Origin: Cyclostephanos tholiformis
Taxonomy: Eukaryota; Bacillariophyta; Thalassiosirophyceae; Thalassiosirales; Thalassiosiraceae
Reading direction: 5' to 3'
DNA: 16,702 nucleotides
Assembly (NCBI GenBank): GCA_036939975.1
Contig: JALLPB010000379.1
Coordinates: 1-16,702, forward strand
A program made the translations under genes and the position numbers. Below, one piece after another: positions 1 to 9,218 of this stretch; position 1 is the first letter of the stretch, and each line of letters starts with the position of its first letter. The notes below the pieces were generated by a model. That model saw only the letters and a program-made list of their open reading frames with translations. It was not told the origin of the DNA and did not search any database.

Positions 1-490
1 ATTTTTAAGCATTAAAATAAGCTCATAATTTTCTCTTCCTGACCTGAACTACATGTTACTTCATCTTCCCTTGTAAAATTTCACTTAAGGGGAAAAGTTT
101 TAAATTGGCAATGATTGCAATGAATCCTGCCTCACCATAGGAGCATTTTGGGAAATTTAGACCGGATCATTGCCAACAAAAATACAAATCCTACATACAA
201 GCAGGAATAGTATTGATTTACATTCCTAATGTATTTTTTTCTGGTCTAAAATATTTATTCTCCTCTACATAAATCTATTTGGTTTTAGGCTATTTTGTAG
301 TCTGACTGGGACACAATTTATTTTCTTGTCTAAATCAGGTCTAAAATGTTTAAAGCAAATTTTGGTAGCCACCCACTGCACATAATGTATAGTGTTTTTC
401 ACATAAGAATCAGTTAGATCTGTACCTACAGAAGCTAGACCTAAGGTCTAGAGTTAGTCTTTGACCTTAAGTCCATGTTGGAACCACATT

Positions 491-925
491 ACAGGTACTG
501 GTACCAGTTCTGGAATGGGCCACCTCATACTTCATAATTCACTAGTACTAGTTCTCACCTGTTTAAATCTTTGTTTACTTAGTTTTAGCTACATTTTTAC
601 ACGGATATGTTTGCAACACACTGGCAGTGCCAATACTAGTACTGACACAGGATTGATGTCTGTACTGGCATTGGCAGCACATGCAAAGTTCCTATACTGG
701 TATTGGCACTGCTGCAATGGCATTCATTTCCAGTATGAGCATGTGCTAAATGCCTGGACTGGTATTGGCTCCATATTTTGCTGCTGATACTGGGAATCTA
801 TCGTACTTAAGAAAAATGGCAATAAGAATGTGAACACTAGTGGGTTTAAGTATGGGTACCAGTACTGGTAATGTGCTACAACGTACCAGTACTGGTAATG
901 TGCTACAACGTACCAGTATTATTAA
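491..925. repeat. Cluster of ACTGGTA / TACCAGT motifs with perfect palindromes
   Basis: The words ACTGGTA, ACTGGTATTGGC and their complement TACCAGT recur about ten times. They include the 12-bp perfect palindrome ACTGGTACCAGT at 497-508 and the 14-bp palindrome TACCAGTACTGGTA at 857-870 and 884-897. The last two belong to a 27-bp unit (857-883 and 884-910) followed by a partial third copy (911-920). The apparent open frames across this stretch simply read through the repeats. Confidence 0.85.
857..920. repeat. 27-bp minisatellite, about 2.4 copies
   Basis: Two identical 27-bp units (857-883, 884-910) are followed by the first eight bases of a third and then AT-rich sequence. Each unit starts with the self-complementary 14-mer TACCAGTACTGGTA and continues with AATGTGCTACAACG. 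Perfect identity of the units points to recent slippage or unequal exchange. Confidence 0.9.
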
Positions 926-2055
926 TTTGCACATTTTCATGTCAGGGGTTTAGTTAAAATGTAGGACTTTCAACAGTAGTTTATCAAAATTTTATTATCT
1001 ATTCCCATAATATGAGGTTTGGAATGTATTTTTTAAGCTCTAGATGGCCCATTGGTGAATTTTAGTATAGAGGGATATTTAAAGTTTAGATAATTTCTTT
1101 TGGTGATTAGTACGAATTTCTATCCAGGTATGCTTTATTGGCTGGATAGAAAATAATGATAGGCAAGGCATGCCCCATAGGCGAGGCTAGGCAAAGCATG
1201 ATCTGCCAGAAAAATACCCAAAAAATAATATCATAACAAGATGCTGCCACTGCCACCACTTTCATTGACCTTCCCCACTTCCACCAGCCAATGCTACTGC
1301 ACCCAAACACCCCCCCCTATGATAGAGGATCACCAAGACCATCAAGAAGGGGAGTTCTTGCATTTTGTTATGTGCCAGAGCCACATCATGAAGGAAATAA
1401 TGGGTAAGGTTATTGATGCAAAATCAGCAATTGATTATGCTTACCAGAATGCTAAGTTTGCTGTATTCTGTTATGAGAATCAAGTGTTGGGGGATCTCCT
1501 TTTGGAGTCATGGTTCTTGAAGCAACTAGTTGAAAAAGAAATACATACAAAGATTTTTCCTGGCATGCAGCACGGAGGATAATTGTCCTTTTTCTCACAT
1601 TCACCCATTTTAGTAACTTCCTCTCCACGTGCACCAGGAGTAGAGGGAGAAAGATGGGCCAGCAAAATTATTTAGGGGCTGCCTCCTACAATCAAGCAAA
1701 GAGAATGTTCATCTTTTTTGGATAAGCAAATACGATATTCCTGTTAAATTTTAGCTGCAAGTTACTAGAGGAATGTGAAGCTAGACACAAGGAGTTCAAC
1801 CAAAACTGAGCTAGTAACATTGGACATGTAAATGCCAGAAATACGTGGTCACTGTATTTCATTCAGTTGCAACAAGGCTACAAAGTGGGATGTGTGGGTC
1901 TGTAACATGACAAAATCAGCACACTACTGATTATAAAGAATGGGAAAATCTTCAGTGGGAAGAAGACAAAGCATATCAAGGTCAAATTCTTTTTTATTGA
2001 AAACAGTTAAATAAGGGTCATGAAATGCCCAGCACAAGTAATATGGGCTGATATG

Positions 2056-2098
2056 GCATGGGGGCAGACTTTCATGGATTGCAAGCCTGCCCCCATGC
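2056..2098. repeat. Inverted repeat, 12-bp arms and 19-nt loop
   Basis: GCATGGGGGCAG (2056-2067) is perfectly complementary to CTGCCCCCATGC (2087-2098). The arms are GC-rich within an AT-rich, CpG-poor background, so the hairpin stands out. No adjacent gene gives it an obvious role. It may be part of a decayed mobile element or a structured RNA. Confidence 0.8.
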
Positions 2099-2652
2099 AA
2101 ACACCTCAGGAGTGTGCTGGACTTCACAATAACAAGGAGACAAGAGAGCAGAAGAGTTGGTAAGCAATAGAAGGAAGAAGTGAGGCAACAACTCACTTTT
2201 AATCATTTCTTTAATGATCCAATGTCATCATTAAGCAATGCTATCCACATCATCTATCAACAGCAGGAAAATAATCTTAATGAGACCTGCAGGAGAATAA
2301 CCCCAAGAGTGAAAGCCCCATTTTCTCTTAGTGTAAAAACAAGTGAAAATTAGTTATGTAACCATAGTAGATACATCAAAGTTTGCAACACTTGAAACTG
2401 ATATTACTAGTAGGGAGTGCCTTTTCATTTTTTTGAGAGAGCTGTGGCATATGGTGAAGGCTAGTTAGAAAAATTAACACAAAAGAACTACACTACCATT
2501 TATAACATTATGCAAAAGGCATGGATCAATTAGTGGCAATAGTTAGGAGGTCAGATAAAATTGGGCCTGAAGAGAAGGAATCAATAATCATATCAGTGCA
2601 GAATGGTAACATAGTTGGCTAGTAGTGATAATTGGGCACTAAGTTAAGAATA

Positions 2653-2790
2653 TGAGATGGAGGTGAGGAGGCAGAGACAGGGATAGTGATGGAGATGGAG
2701 ATAGAGACAGAGATAGAGGCAGAGGCAGAGGCAGAGGCAGAGGTAGAGGCAGAGACGGGGATGGAGACGGATTTGGAGGGAAAGGTGAAG
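2653..2790. repeat. Purine-rich tract with GGCAGA hexamer repeats
   Basis: The plus strand is almost entirely A and G with occasional C or T. Its core, about 2718-2755, is several near-perfect copies of the hexamer GGCAGA, with degenerate GGAGAT/GAGACA variants either side. This is a simple-sequence repeat. The encoded frames show no bias and I do not regard them as coding. Confidence 0.85.
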
Positions 2791-3289
2791 GACACATGAA
2801 GAGATTAGGTCTAGGATATAGAATGAAATGAGACTTTACTTGGGAGATAGATAGAAGAGAGTGAGAGGACAGAGGTAGAAGACAAAATGAGGGAGATACA
2901 TGATAGAAGAGAATAGATTAAATGGTCATAGGCAGTGGAGAAAGACAAGTGGAGGCGAGATAGTAAAGTGACAAACGCCAGCAGAAATTGCTAGTGTGAC
3001 ACCAGAAAATACATACACGATGAGATTGAGGGAGAGGGGGGATAACCATCGTCGCGTCTACTTTCCCCGTGTTCAGAAGCGTAAAAATCAAGATTATATC
3101 TGTTTCTTCTGCCGTTGACTTTAATAATGATAAGAAGACATCTTAATTCATGATTAGGCGATTTTGGAATTTGTAAGTTCAAAAATCTACTAGGATTTGA
3201 TTATTTTATTTCATGAATTGATGCAAATATACATGAATAACTTTTAGGGTTTCAGAGATTGTCGTGTTTGATCATAAATAGGCTGTTTT

Positions 3290-5467
3290 TCAATCATGCC
3301 CCCTCCCACCCCCGCTGATGTGATACATCCCTTGTCGTGAGGGGAACGGTTTTTCATTCCACTTATATATACATCTCTTACTTGATTTCGCCTTGCCATT
3401 ACCCCCTTTCCTCCCCTTGCGTGCTTTACCCATCACTTGATCATCTTCGCCCCAATATTTCCATTGGCCGGCTAATCTCCTCTCTGCTTCTTCAACTCTT
3501 TTGTCATGTTTATCATCTTTTCTATCATGATCTCTCACTGCTACTATTCTACTATCTCCATCAATTAATCGTCTACTCTCTAATTCGGAATCCTCGCTAT
3601 CTATCCAGACAAAGACATCATCATTGTCTCTAAATTTGTCCGTATTGTTATTCAGATTTCCATCGCTCCCAACTTCTCTCGTATGACTATCGTCCCTATC
3701 TTTATTTCTTGCTTTAATCCGAGTAGGTATTGACGCATTTTCGGTCGGCGATTTTTTCCGACGTTGTGATGGTGGTGGTGGTCTCGATGAAGGTATTGCT
3801 AGAGAGAGTGTCGGAGAAAGTGTTGGCGAAAATGTTGGTGATAGCGTTGGTGAAATTGATGAATCCTGTGGACTCGTTGTTGGGGACAATGTTGGAGATA
3901 AGGTTGACGATAATGTCGGGGACAACGTCGGTGATAGGGTCGGCGATGAGGTCGGTGGCATCTCTGGCGACAGCGTTGGCGACAAAGTTGGGGATAGGGA
4001 TGACGACGCTGTCGGCGACAAAGTTGGAGAGAGCGTCGACGACGATGTCGGTGATAAAGTCGGGGAAAACGTCGGCGACAAAGTTGGCTTCATAGGATCG
4101 GGGTCGGTTTGGGGGCTTTGAGTCGGCGATAGAGTTGGAGAAATCGTCGGCGATAAAGTTGGCTCCGTGGGATCGGGTCCGGTTTGGGGACTTTGAGTCG
4201 GCGAAAGAGTCGGCGACAGAGTTGGAGACAAAGTTTCGGATAGACTCGGCGACAGAGTTGGAGATATCGTCGGCGATAAAGTCGGTTCCGTTCCTCCGCC
4301 GTCGCTCAATGTGATTTCCGACACGCGCGTTAGGTCATTGTATCCGTCCAGGGCCTTGAGGCTATTCTCGTACTCGTCCCGTCTTGATTCGGTGCTCAAC
4401 GGTAGTAGGATGAAATCATCGTCCGGTTCCCAGTCGGGATCGTCTGATACGTACCTCGTCTCCTGATCGTAAGTGATTATCACAGCAGCCTCACCCTCCC
4501 CCGCCGATCGTATCCTCCTCCCTCCATGTGCGCCGCGTGATGATTTTTTCCCCCCGATCGATGTCACGTCCGTGGCCATCACGTTCACCACGACGTCGTG
4601 TATACCCATTTCCGATATCTCGTCATCGCCGTCGTCGTTGTACACGCCCTCGAAGAATATCGACGTCGTACTCTCCCAGTCCGATACGCTCTCGATCCTC
4701 CGTATTCCGTAAAGCGTAATCGACAACCCCGTGGTCAAATAGGACGACGTCGTCGGGACTTCGTGGCCGTTTTGTGGACTTTGAGTCGGGGAGTACTCCC
4801 CCGGGATTGGATCGTAACATTCGTCATAATACCAACCGCGATGGCGTCTGTTTCTTTGTCCCTTGTGGTATGTTCTCTTGCCACTGACGCCGCCATAGCC
4901 CCTTCCTCCTCCGCTCTTCGCCGTGCTCCCCTTCCTCGCGTCACTGCCCGATACGCCGTTGTATTTGATGGCGTATCGATCGCCGACAATGCCGCCGCCT
5001 CCTCCCCCGTATCGTCGATTGTTCTCGTTCCGATATCTCGTCCCTCGTATCGGTATCAGGCCGGGAGTCGCCAATTCCCTCTCCTTTTTCGCGACGGTCC
5101 CGCGGCTCGTATTATTCCTGCCGCGCTTGCCATTGACAATCATCGGGCCCATCGTCCTAATATCGTCGCCGCTCTTCGTTATCGACGACGACGATGACGG
5201 CGTCGTTGGCGTTTCATCGTCATCGTTCGCTCGTTCTACCCCGAGGGAGGATGGGATATAACCACTCGGATTCAAGGGTCCTTGACCGTCGTCATTGTCA
5301 TCATACGACGATGATGACGACGACGTTGACGACGAATTTGACGACGACGTAGACAGCCCGTATCGATCCTGGTCCCGGTATGTCGTCGTCTTCGCCGCAA
5401 CCGCCCCTACGATAGACAAGATCGCAATCGCCATCGCCATCGCCAGTCTTTGTTTCAACGTCGTCAT
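3290..5467 (-). CDS. Secreted LSPT-repeat protein with a basic Lys/Gly tail
   Basis: This 725-residue frame starts at the first ATG (5467). Residues 1-25 are a signal peptide: a short basic start, a long Ala/Ile/Val core and AVAA before the mature end. A Ser/Asp/Asn and Gly/Arg-rich region follows. At about 240-390 lies a folded-looking domain with alternating hydrophobic and acidic segments ([44 protein letters not shown]). Similar domains accompany SPT repeats in other diatom secreted proteins as I recall, but I know no function. Residues about 393-557 are an LSPT/xSPT repeat with at least 15 LSPT units and blocks ending QSPQTxPDP. The tail is charged and ends with a Lys/Gly-rich stretch ([17 protein letters not shown]). 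There is no second membrane segment, so the product is probably secreted or wall-associated. A strong donor-like GTAAGA (minus strand, from 3381) just after the Lys-rich tail means the final exon could differ from the open frame shown. Confidence 0.8.
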   Translation of the reverse strand: MTTLKQRLAMAMAIAILSIVGAVAAKTTTYRDQDRYGLSTSSSNSSSTSSSSSSYDDNDDGQGPLNPSGYIPSSLGVERANDDDETPTTPSSSSSITKSGDDIRTMGPMIVNGKRGRNNTSRGTVAKKERELATPGLIPIRGTRYRNENNRRYGGGGGGIVGDRYAIKYNGVSGSDARKGSTAKSGGGRGYGGVSGKRTYHKGQRNRRHRGWYYDECYDPIPGEYSPTQSPQNGHEVPTTSSYLTTGLSITLYGIRRIESVSDWESTTSIFFEGVYNDDGDDEISEMGIHDVVVNVMATDVTSIGGKKSSRGAHGGRRIRSAGEGEAAVIITYDQETRYVSDDPDWEPDDDFILLPLSTESRRDEYENSLKALDGYNDLTRVSEITLSDGGGTEPTLSPTISPTLSPSLSETLSPTLSPTLSPTQSPQTGPDPTEPTLSPTISPTLSPTQSPQTDPDPMKPTLSPTFSPTLSPTSSSTLSPTLSPTASSSLSPTLSPTLSPEMPPTSSPTLSPTLSPTLSSTLSPTLSPTTSPQDSSISPTLSPTFSPTLSPTLSLAIPSSRPPPPSQRRKKSPTENASIPTRIKARNKDRDDSHTREVGSDGNLNNNTDKFRDNDDVFVWIDSEDSELESRRLIDGDSRIVAVRDHDRKDDKHDKRVEEAERRLAGQWKYWGEDDQVMGKARKGRKGGNGKAKSSKRCIYKWNEKPFPSRQGMYHISGGGRGHD
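3795..4290 (-). repeat. In-gene repeat encoding LSPT/xSPT units
   Basis: A 12-base period (in plus-strand sense, variants of GTCGGCGACAAAGTTGG) encodes the four-residue unit LSPT with variants ISPT, FSPT, SSPT and LSST. A higher-order unit, [10 protein letters not shown] ... QSPQTxPDP, occurs twice between about 4090 and 4290. Third positions vary between copies, so the protein repeat is better conserved than the DNA repeat. Confidence 0.9.
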
Positions 5468-6142
5468 CCCTCCCTGCGTTCTCCACTAGTATATTTGTTT
5501 CTCCCGATTACCTCCCGTGTTAATGGAATTCGATATGCTAATATTATGACATCGATGGGCAAAGCTATAACGAGGCCTAAACGAACGATCACCCCCCCCC
5601 CCTCCCCCTTCCCCTCTTCCGTCCTTCCGGTTTTTGAACTTTGTATATTCGGGGCAAGGTTCGAAGGTTTATATCCATGTCTACTTATTCCAAACGCCCA
5701 ACGATGAATTGATATGAGGCAAAGCATTTGGATGTTTCATTCTTGCCATATTTTTACATTGACCGTTCAATGGACCATCGAGGGAAATTTTGGTTTTCCA
5801 AATCGTAGGATTCCCACGCAAGTTAATGAAAACTTCGCATTTCCTTTGCAAATACGAATTCCCACACACGAATGAAACCCGGCTCCTTTAATTCCTCATC
5901 AACAGAAAAGGGTGAGTGCTCGCCCAAGTGCAGCACTCTCTCACTCACATGTCACATCATACACATTCATTATTTATGGTGTGGTACGCACACAACATGC
6001 TTGGTGTGAGTCTTGGATCGTGCCGCCGCTTCCCCTTCGCACACCGAGAGTGCCTTATCAGCGGGTATATTATCTGCGCCGCGACGAACCCGACCCTCAC
6101 CGTCAACACACCACCGCGCGACGACGAACTAATAATATAATC
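5468..6142. promoter_or_regulatory. Divergent intergenic region between two predicted exported/membrane proteins
   Basis: These 675 bases separate the minus-strand start at 5467 from the plus-strand start at 6143, so they should hold both promoters. I see an 11-C run at 5592-5602 within a pyrimidine-rich tract, AT-rich stretches, and AATAATATAATC immediately before the ATG at 6143. I cannot assign a TATA box or a transcription start. In frame with the gene at 6143 there is open sequence back to a GTG at 5912, but no ATG before 6143. Confidence 0.5.
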
Positions 6143-7984
6143 ATGGTCCATCGTCATCAGGGAGCGTGTCACCTCCTCGTACTCATCGTGCCGTTCTCGT
6201 TCCTTCTCGGGATATTCATGAAAACGACGTTATTCGCGCCGAGGGGTGCAGTCGTGATTGACGTCGTCGATGACATTGAAAGTGGAAGGAGGACCGTCGA
6301 AGTCACGATCGCATCGTCGTCTTCGTCGTCTTCATCATCGTCGTCATCGCGACGCGAAGGCGACTCCTTCTACGATCTGTCGTCCTTCTCTGCGGACGAG
6401 GTGAGGTTATTAACATTTTTTTTTTCGCATCACCGCCGCCACGCGCGCTCGTCATCTCCTCCCCCCACCACAAACCGCTCAATTCATCGCAGGCTATCGC
6501 ATCATCTCACCATCCAACTCACTCTCCCCCTTTCCATTTCCAACCCCCACACACACCAATAGAGACTGAGCCTCGCAAGGATGGCGTACGCCCTGACTGG
6601 GCACGGAAATCGAATCGATTGGGACGGTCGTCGTGACGATTACTTACGCAGGATCGCCTCGACGACGAATGACGGTGGGAGGGCGTCGATCATCCGACCC
6701 GAACGACGAGTCGCTCGTCGCGGCACCACCGATAGAGACGATGGATCGGACGACATCTATGGTCCCATCCCCCCGAACGAGGAGAGGATGTCCGTAATGT
6801 GGTTCGCCGAACGCAAGAGGGGCGGGAGCGACGATACGGCGGGGGGAAGAGGGGGGGGCGACGGCGATATCGAAGTGCCCCAGGTCGCGCATCCCCGCGC
6901 CGTCGTCGATGGCAACGACGACGCGTACGGCGGGAAGACGGATGATACGCTCGATATCGACGCATTCGTGGATGAAACGACGAACATCTCGACCACGACG
7001 GGCCGCCGTGGGGGTGGGGACGACGATGCCTACGATGGCATGGTCGACGATACACTCGACATAGGCGTCGTCGACGCGACGATGACGATGACGAAATCGA
7101 GGACCATCGACGAGTACGTTGCATCGACGATGATTACGCAATCCCACCTCCGCCAGGCGCTGCGTCGACGACTTCAGGAGGGGGATAGAGGCATGGTGAG
7201 GTGGGGGGGGGCGACCGGGGGAAACAACGACGACGACACGATGAATGGAGGGGAGAGCGAGGAGGCAGGCGAAGGTATCGAGGAGGAAGTCGACAAGGAT
7301 GGCGACGAGGCGGTAGAATTTGATTCGGGAGTGAGGGAGGGAGTCGACGAAATAAAAGACGAGGAGCAGGAGGAGACAAGCGACGAACGGGAACAAGAGG
7401 AAGGCGGCGGCGGCGGCGGCGGGGAGGGTGGGGGTGGAGGAATCGCAAACGAGGTCGACGGCGACGTCTTCGACGGGTACGAATATGCCGAGGCCGACTG
7501 CGATGTTACCATCGACGGAGCCGTGCCGTGCCCGCCCGCCAACCTCCAAGCCCTGTGCAACAAGTACGATCGTAACAACGGGTCGTTTCGTGCATGTCTC
7601 AACGCTTGCAAGCCGGCGTTCTGCTGCATACACGACGCGCCGCTCGATGCTAACTTTCTTGCACCGAATTGCAACGACGATCCGAACTGTCCCAGTTACG
7701 CGTATTGCTACATCGCGTGGTGGAAGCTCCATGACACCGTCGGTCCGGCTCTGTTCCTACGCGTCGAGCAGGATGACGAATTCTACGACATGAACGCGGA
7801 GGAGTTCGAGGGCGATGCCACCGGGGATCCGTTCTTAACCCAGGTTCTGTTGCATCACTTCGACGACATCGATGAGATCATCGCCGACGGCACGATCGAC
7901 AGCGAGTTCAACGCTGATAATATATTCCTCGACGAGGAGTACTGGACGTACCCGGTTGTGGAAATTGTAAATATCGAGGAATGA
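6143..7984 (+). CDS. Membrane-anchored acidic protein with a ten-cysteine diatom-type domain (one intron)
   Basis: Exons 6143-6400 and 6563-7984 give 559 residues. Residues 9-26 (HLLVLIVPFSFLLGIFM) form an N-terminal membrane anchor or uncleaved signal, so the rest is probably lumenal or outside the cell. Next come a 12-Ser run, a basic stretch and a long acidic, low-complexity region. Within it DDAYGGKTDDTLDID recurs as DDAYDGMVDDTLDIG. From about residue 398 there is a compact domain with ten cysteines, including FCCIHDAP and YAYCYIAWWKLHDTVG, followed by HHFDDIDEIIADGTIDSEFN. I recall this C-terminal pattern in several diatom proteins of unknown function; ten cysteines would allow five disulfides. 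The splice joins SADE to RLSLARMAYALTG in one frame (phase 0) and supplies the anchor that the second exon alone lacks. A broken paralogue lies at 9383-10593. The reaction or ligand is unknown. Confidence 0.78.
6401..6562 (+). other. Intron, 162 nt, phase 0
   Basis: GTGAGG follows the codon GAG at 6400, and the intron ends ACACACCAATAG at 6562 after a C/T-rich stretch. Joining the exons keeps frame through RLSLAR into the ATG-containing frame at 6581. The alternative acceptor at 6492 (TCATCGCAG) leads into an early stop. Similarity with the duplicated pseudogene appears to start in the 3' part of this intron. Confidence 0.75.
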
Positions 7985-8254
7985 TTTTTTTTCAAATGAG
8001 AGGATCGTAACCTCAGTTTGTTCGATGCGTGCATAGCAGTCATAATTCTCTTATATGCACACTTTGCATTTCAACTCCGCTCGATCACATGCGATTGCGC
8101 ATGCCCGTATGGAACGCTTCATTTTTTGCTATGCTTCCCGAACTAAATTTCGGATTTGGAGTGTAAGTGGGGACAAATGATATCAAGTACAAAGAGTGCA
8201 TTGAAATTAAGTCACACATTCTTGCTATGCTAAACAATAATGGACTGGTTCTAA
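7985..8254. other. Intergenic 3' region of the Cys-rich gene
   Basis: This AT-rich stretch follows the stop at 7982-7984 and should hold the polyadenylation site. It is partly conserved in unit B (about 10594-10860). The best block is 26 identical bases at 8069-8094, which include TCAACTCCGCTCGATCACAT. I see no gene in it. Confidence 0.6.
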
Positions 8255-8455
8255 ACTCGCATTACAAATTCATCCTATCCTCCGAAAGATATTTCATCCT
8301 CAGTTTCATTAATCCAAATTCGCATACAATTATATTGGTCGTGAGATCTGTGGGATAGGATTGATACAACATTCGCCGATGAATCGAATCGGAGGTAGGA
8401 TGGACGTCTTTTACCGGTCTTGGTGTTGGGTGCGACGTCGTGAATCGTACTTGGC
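8255..8455 (-). pseudogene. Relic of the conserved core of the small minus-strand gene (unit A)
   Basis: On the minus strand, reading from about 8430 downwards, a frame gives GKRRPSYLRFDSSANVVSI, then SHRSHDQYNCMRIW and later EDEISF followed by stops. This lines up with KKRPICVRFDPSVTVIPI, SYRSYDHRTRAQMY and KDEVSF of the intact gene immediately upstream (8460-9218), in the same order and spacing. Weak similarity (DEFVMRV against REFVYEG) continues past the stop. It is a decayed partial copy lying tandem and downstream of the intact gene, with no start codon of its own. Its 5' edge abuts or overlaps the 3' end of the intact frame. Confidence 0.75.
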
Positions 8456-8459
8456 TATT

Positions 8460-9218
8460 TCATATTCTTGTGAGAGGGTAGTCGACATGTACCGGATGAA
8501 CGAACTCTCGACTGGCTGTGCAAAAATACATCCCAGCCTCTTCGATGACATTCCTCCAATCCCATCCCTCGTAGACGAATTCACGTGTATTACGGATGAT
8601 GTCGAAAGATACTTCATCCTTGGTGGCATACATCTGAGCGCGCGTGCGATGGTCATAAGATCTATAGGACGGGATCGGTATGACTGTCACCGACGGATCG
8701 AATCGGACGCAGATTGGACGTTTCTTGTTTGTCTTCCCTTTCGATGCAATGCCTTGAATCCTTCGAGGTGGGTCAGAGGCGATTTCTCCAGTCAACGATG
8801 AGTACGATGGCAACGAAGATCGATCACTCGTCGACAATAGATGCGGCAGATAGTGATAATCATCAGAATTCGTCAACGAGACGTCATCAGAATTCGTCAA
8901 CAAATCGGGGTTGTGAGCTTCATCGTACAGAATGGTTCTCATTTGTCGGTCTTGGGGCAGTTCTTGAACTTCCCCTGGCAGCGACAGGCTCGGCTGCTGT
9001 TTCGGATCCGGCAAAAACTTGTTGTTCATAGCTGAGCGGATCTCGCGCTGAATCTTGTGGCGAATCGAAGCACTGGTAAAGGCGGGATCGTAAATTCCGA
9101 GCTTGAAGAGCAATCGATTGCGAATTATGTCCGCGGATGACGACGACGACCTAAAGGCGACTGCTGGTACAATATCGGACGAAGTTGATAAAGGATGATT
9201 CGGAAAGATGAGTACCAT
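8460..9218 (-). CDS. Conserved small protein with RFDPSVTVIPI / EGWDWR core (copy A)
   Basis: The frame has 252 residues from the ATG at 9218. I chose this start because it aligns with the start of copy B at 11774. The open frame runs 25 codons further upstream, but copy B has a stop at the matching place. The N-terminal two thirds are Ser-rich and probably disordered, apart from a helical-looking segment (LLFKLGIYDPAF ... RHKIQREIRSAM). The conserved core, about 165-243, has RPICVRFDPSVTVIPIPS, RSYDHRTRAQMYATKDE, RNTREFVYEGWDWRNVIEE and a HPVHV end. I believe similar proteins occur in other diatoms but do not know a function. There is no signal peptide or membrane segment from this start. 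A 24-bp tandem duplication (8861-8902) adds eight residues relative to copy B without breaking the frame, as expected of a gene still under selection. The last residues (PLTRI) are not shared with copy B. Confidence 0.75.
   Translation of the reverse strand: MVLIFPNHPLSTSSDIVPAVAFRSSSSSADIIRNRLLFKLGIYDPAFTSASIRHKIQREIRSAMNNKFLPDPKQQPSLSLPGEVQELPQDRQMRTILYDEAHNPDLLTNSDDVSLTNSDDYHYLPHLLSTSDRSSLPSYSSLTGEIASDPPRRIQGIASKGKTNKKRPICVRFDPSVTVIPIPSYRSYDHRTRAQMYATKDEVSFDIIRNTREFVYEGWDWRNVIEEAGMYFCTASREFVHPVHVDYPLTRI
8861..8902 (-). repeat. 24-bp in-frame tandem duplication in copy A
   Basis: CATCAGAATTCGTCAACGAG plus ACGT (8861-8884) is followed by a second partial copy (8885-8902). On the minus strand it encodes LTNSDDVS before LTNSDD. 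Copy B has only one unit. Its length, a multiple of three, keeps the frame. Confidence 0.9.

Larger units (their letters stand above)
1..3040. other. AT-rich, CpG-depleted gene-poor block
   Basis: I see no convincing gene here. Open frames are short, lack the GAC/TCG codon bias of the genes further right, and match no family I recognise. Reading line by line I count only about 16 CpG dinucleotides in the first 3 kb, while single 60-base lines in the genic part can hold five or more. CpG becomes common abruptly near 3040. The block contains a palindromic minisatellite (857-920), a hairpin (2056-2098) and a purine-rich tract (about 2653-2790). Loss of CpG is what long-term cytosine methylation leaves, so old silenced repeats are a likely source, but I recognise no reverse transcriptase, transposase or LTR. 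Confidence 0.7.

Noticed and set aside
1241..1582. 113-residue plus-strand frame in the CpG-poor block
   Set aside because: It has a plausible second half (KVIDAKSAIDYAYQNAKFAV) but no family match, no codon bias like the other genes and no recognisable start context. It may be a decayed gene, but I cannot support it.
1924..2196. 90-residue minus-strand frame across the hairpin
   Set aside because: It reads straight through the 12-bp inverted repeat and AT-rich non-coding sequence, and shows no motif.
4598..5197. 199-residue plus-strand frame
   Set aside because: It is the shadow of the secreted SPT-repeat gene on the minus strand. It has no motif, and its reading depends on the GTC/ATC-rich complement of Asp codons.
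5912..6142. Upstream extension of the Cys-rich gene to 5912
   Set aside because: The codon at 5912 is GTG and there is no ATG in frame before 6143. Nuclear eukaryotic genes rarely start at GTG.
6493..6562. Alternative splice acceptor at 6492 (TCATCGCAG) in the Cys-rich gene
   Set aside because: Splicing there shifts the frame and reaches a stop near the GTCGTCGTGA sequence at about 6635. The acceptor at 6562 keeps the long frame.
6644..7732. 362-residue open frame on the minus strand
   Set aside because: It is antisense to exon 2 of the Cys-rich gene. GAC/TCG-rich coding sequence lacks stops on the opposite strand by composition. The translated protein is Arg/Val/His-rich without family motifs, and the plus frame has the recognisable Cys domain.
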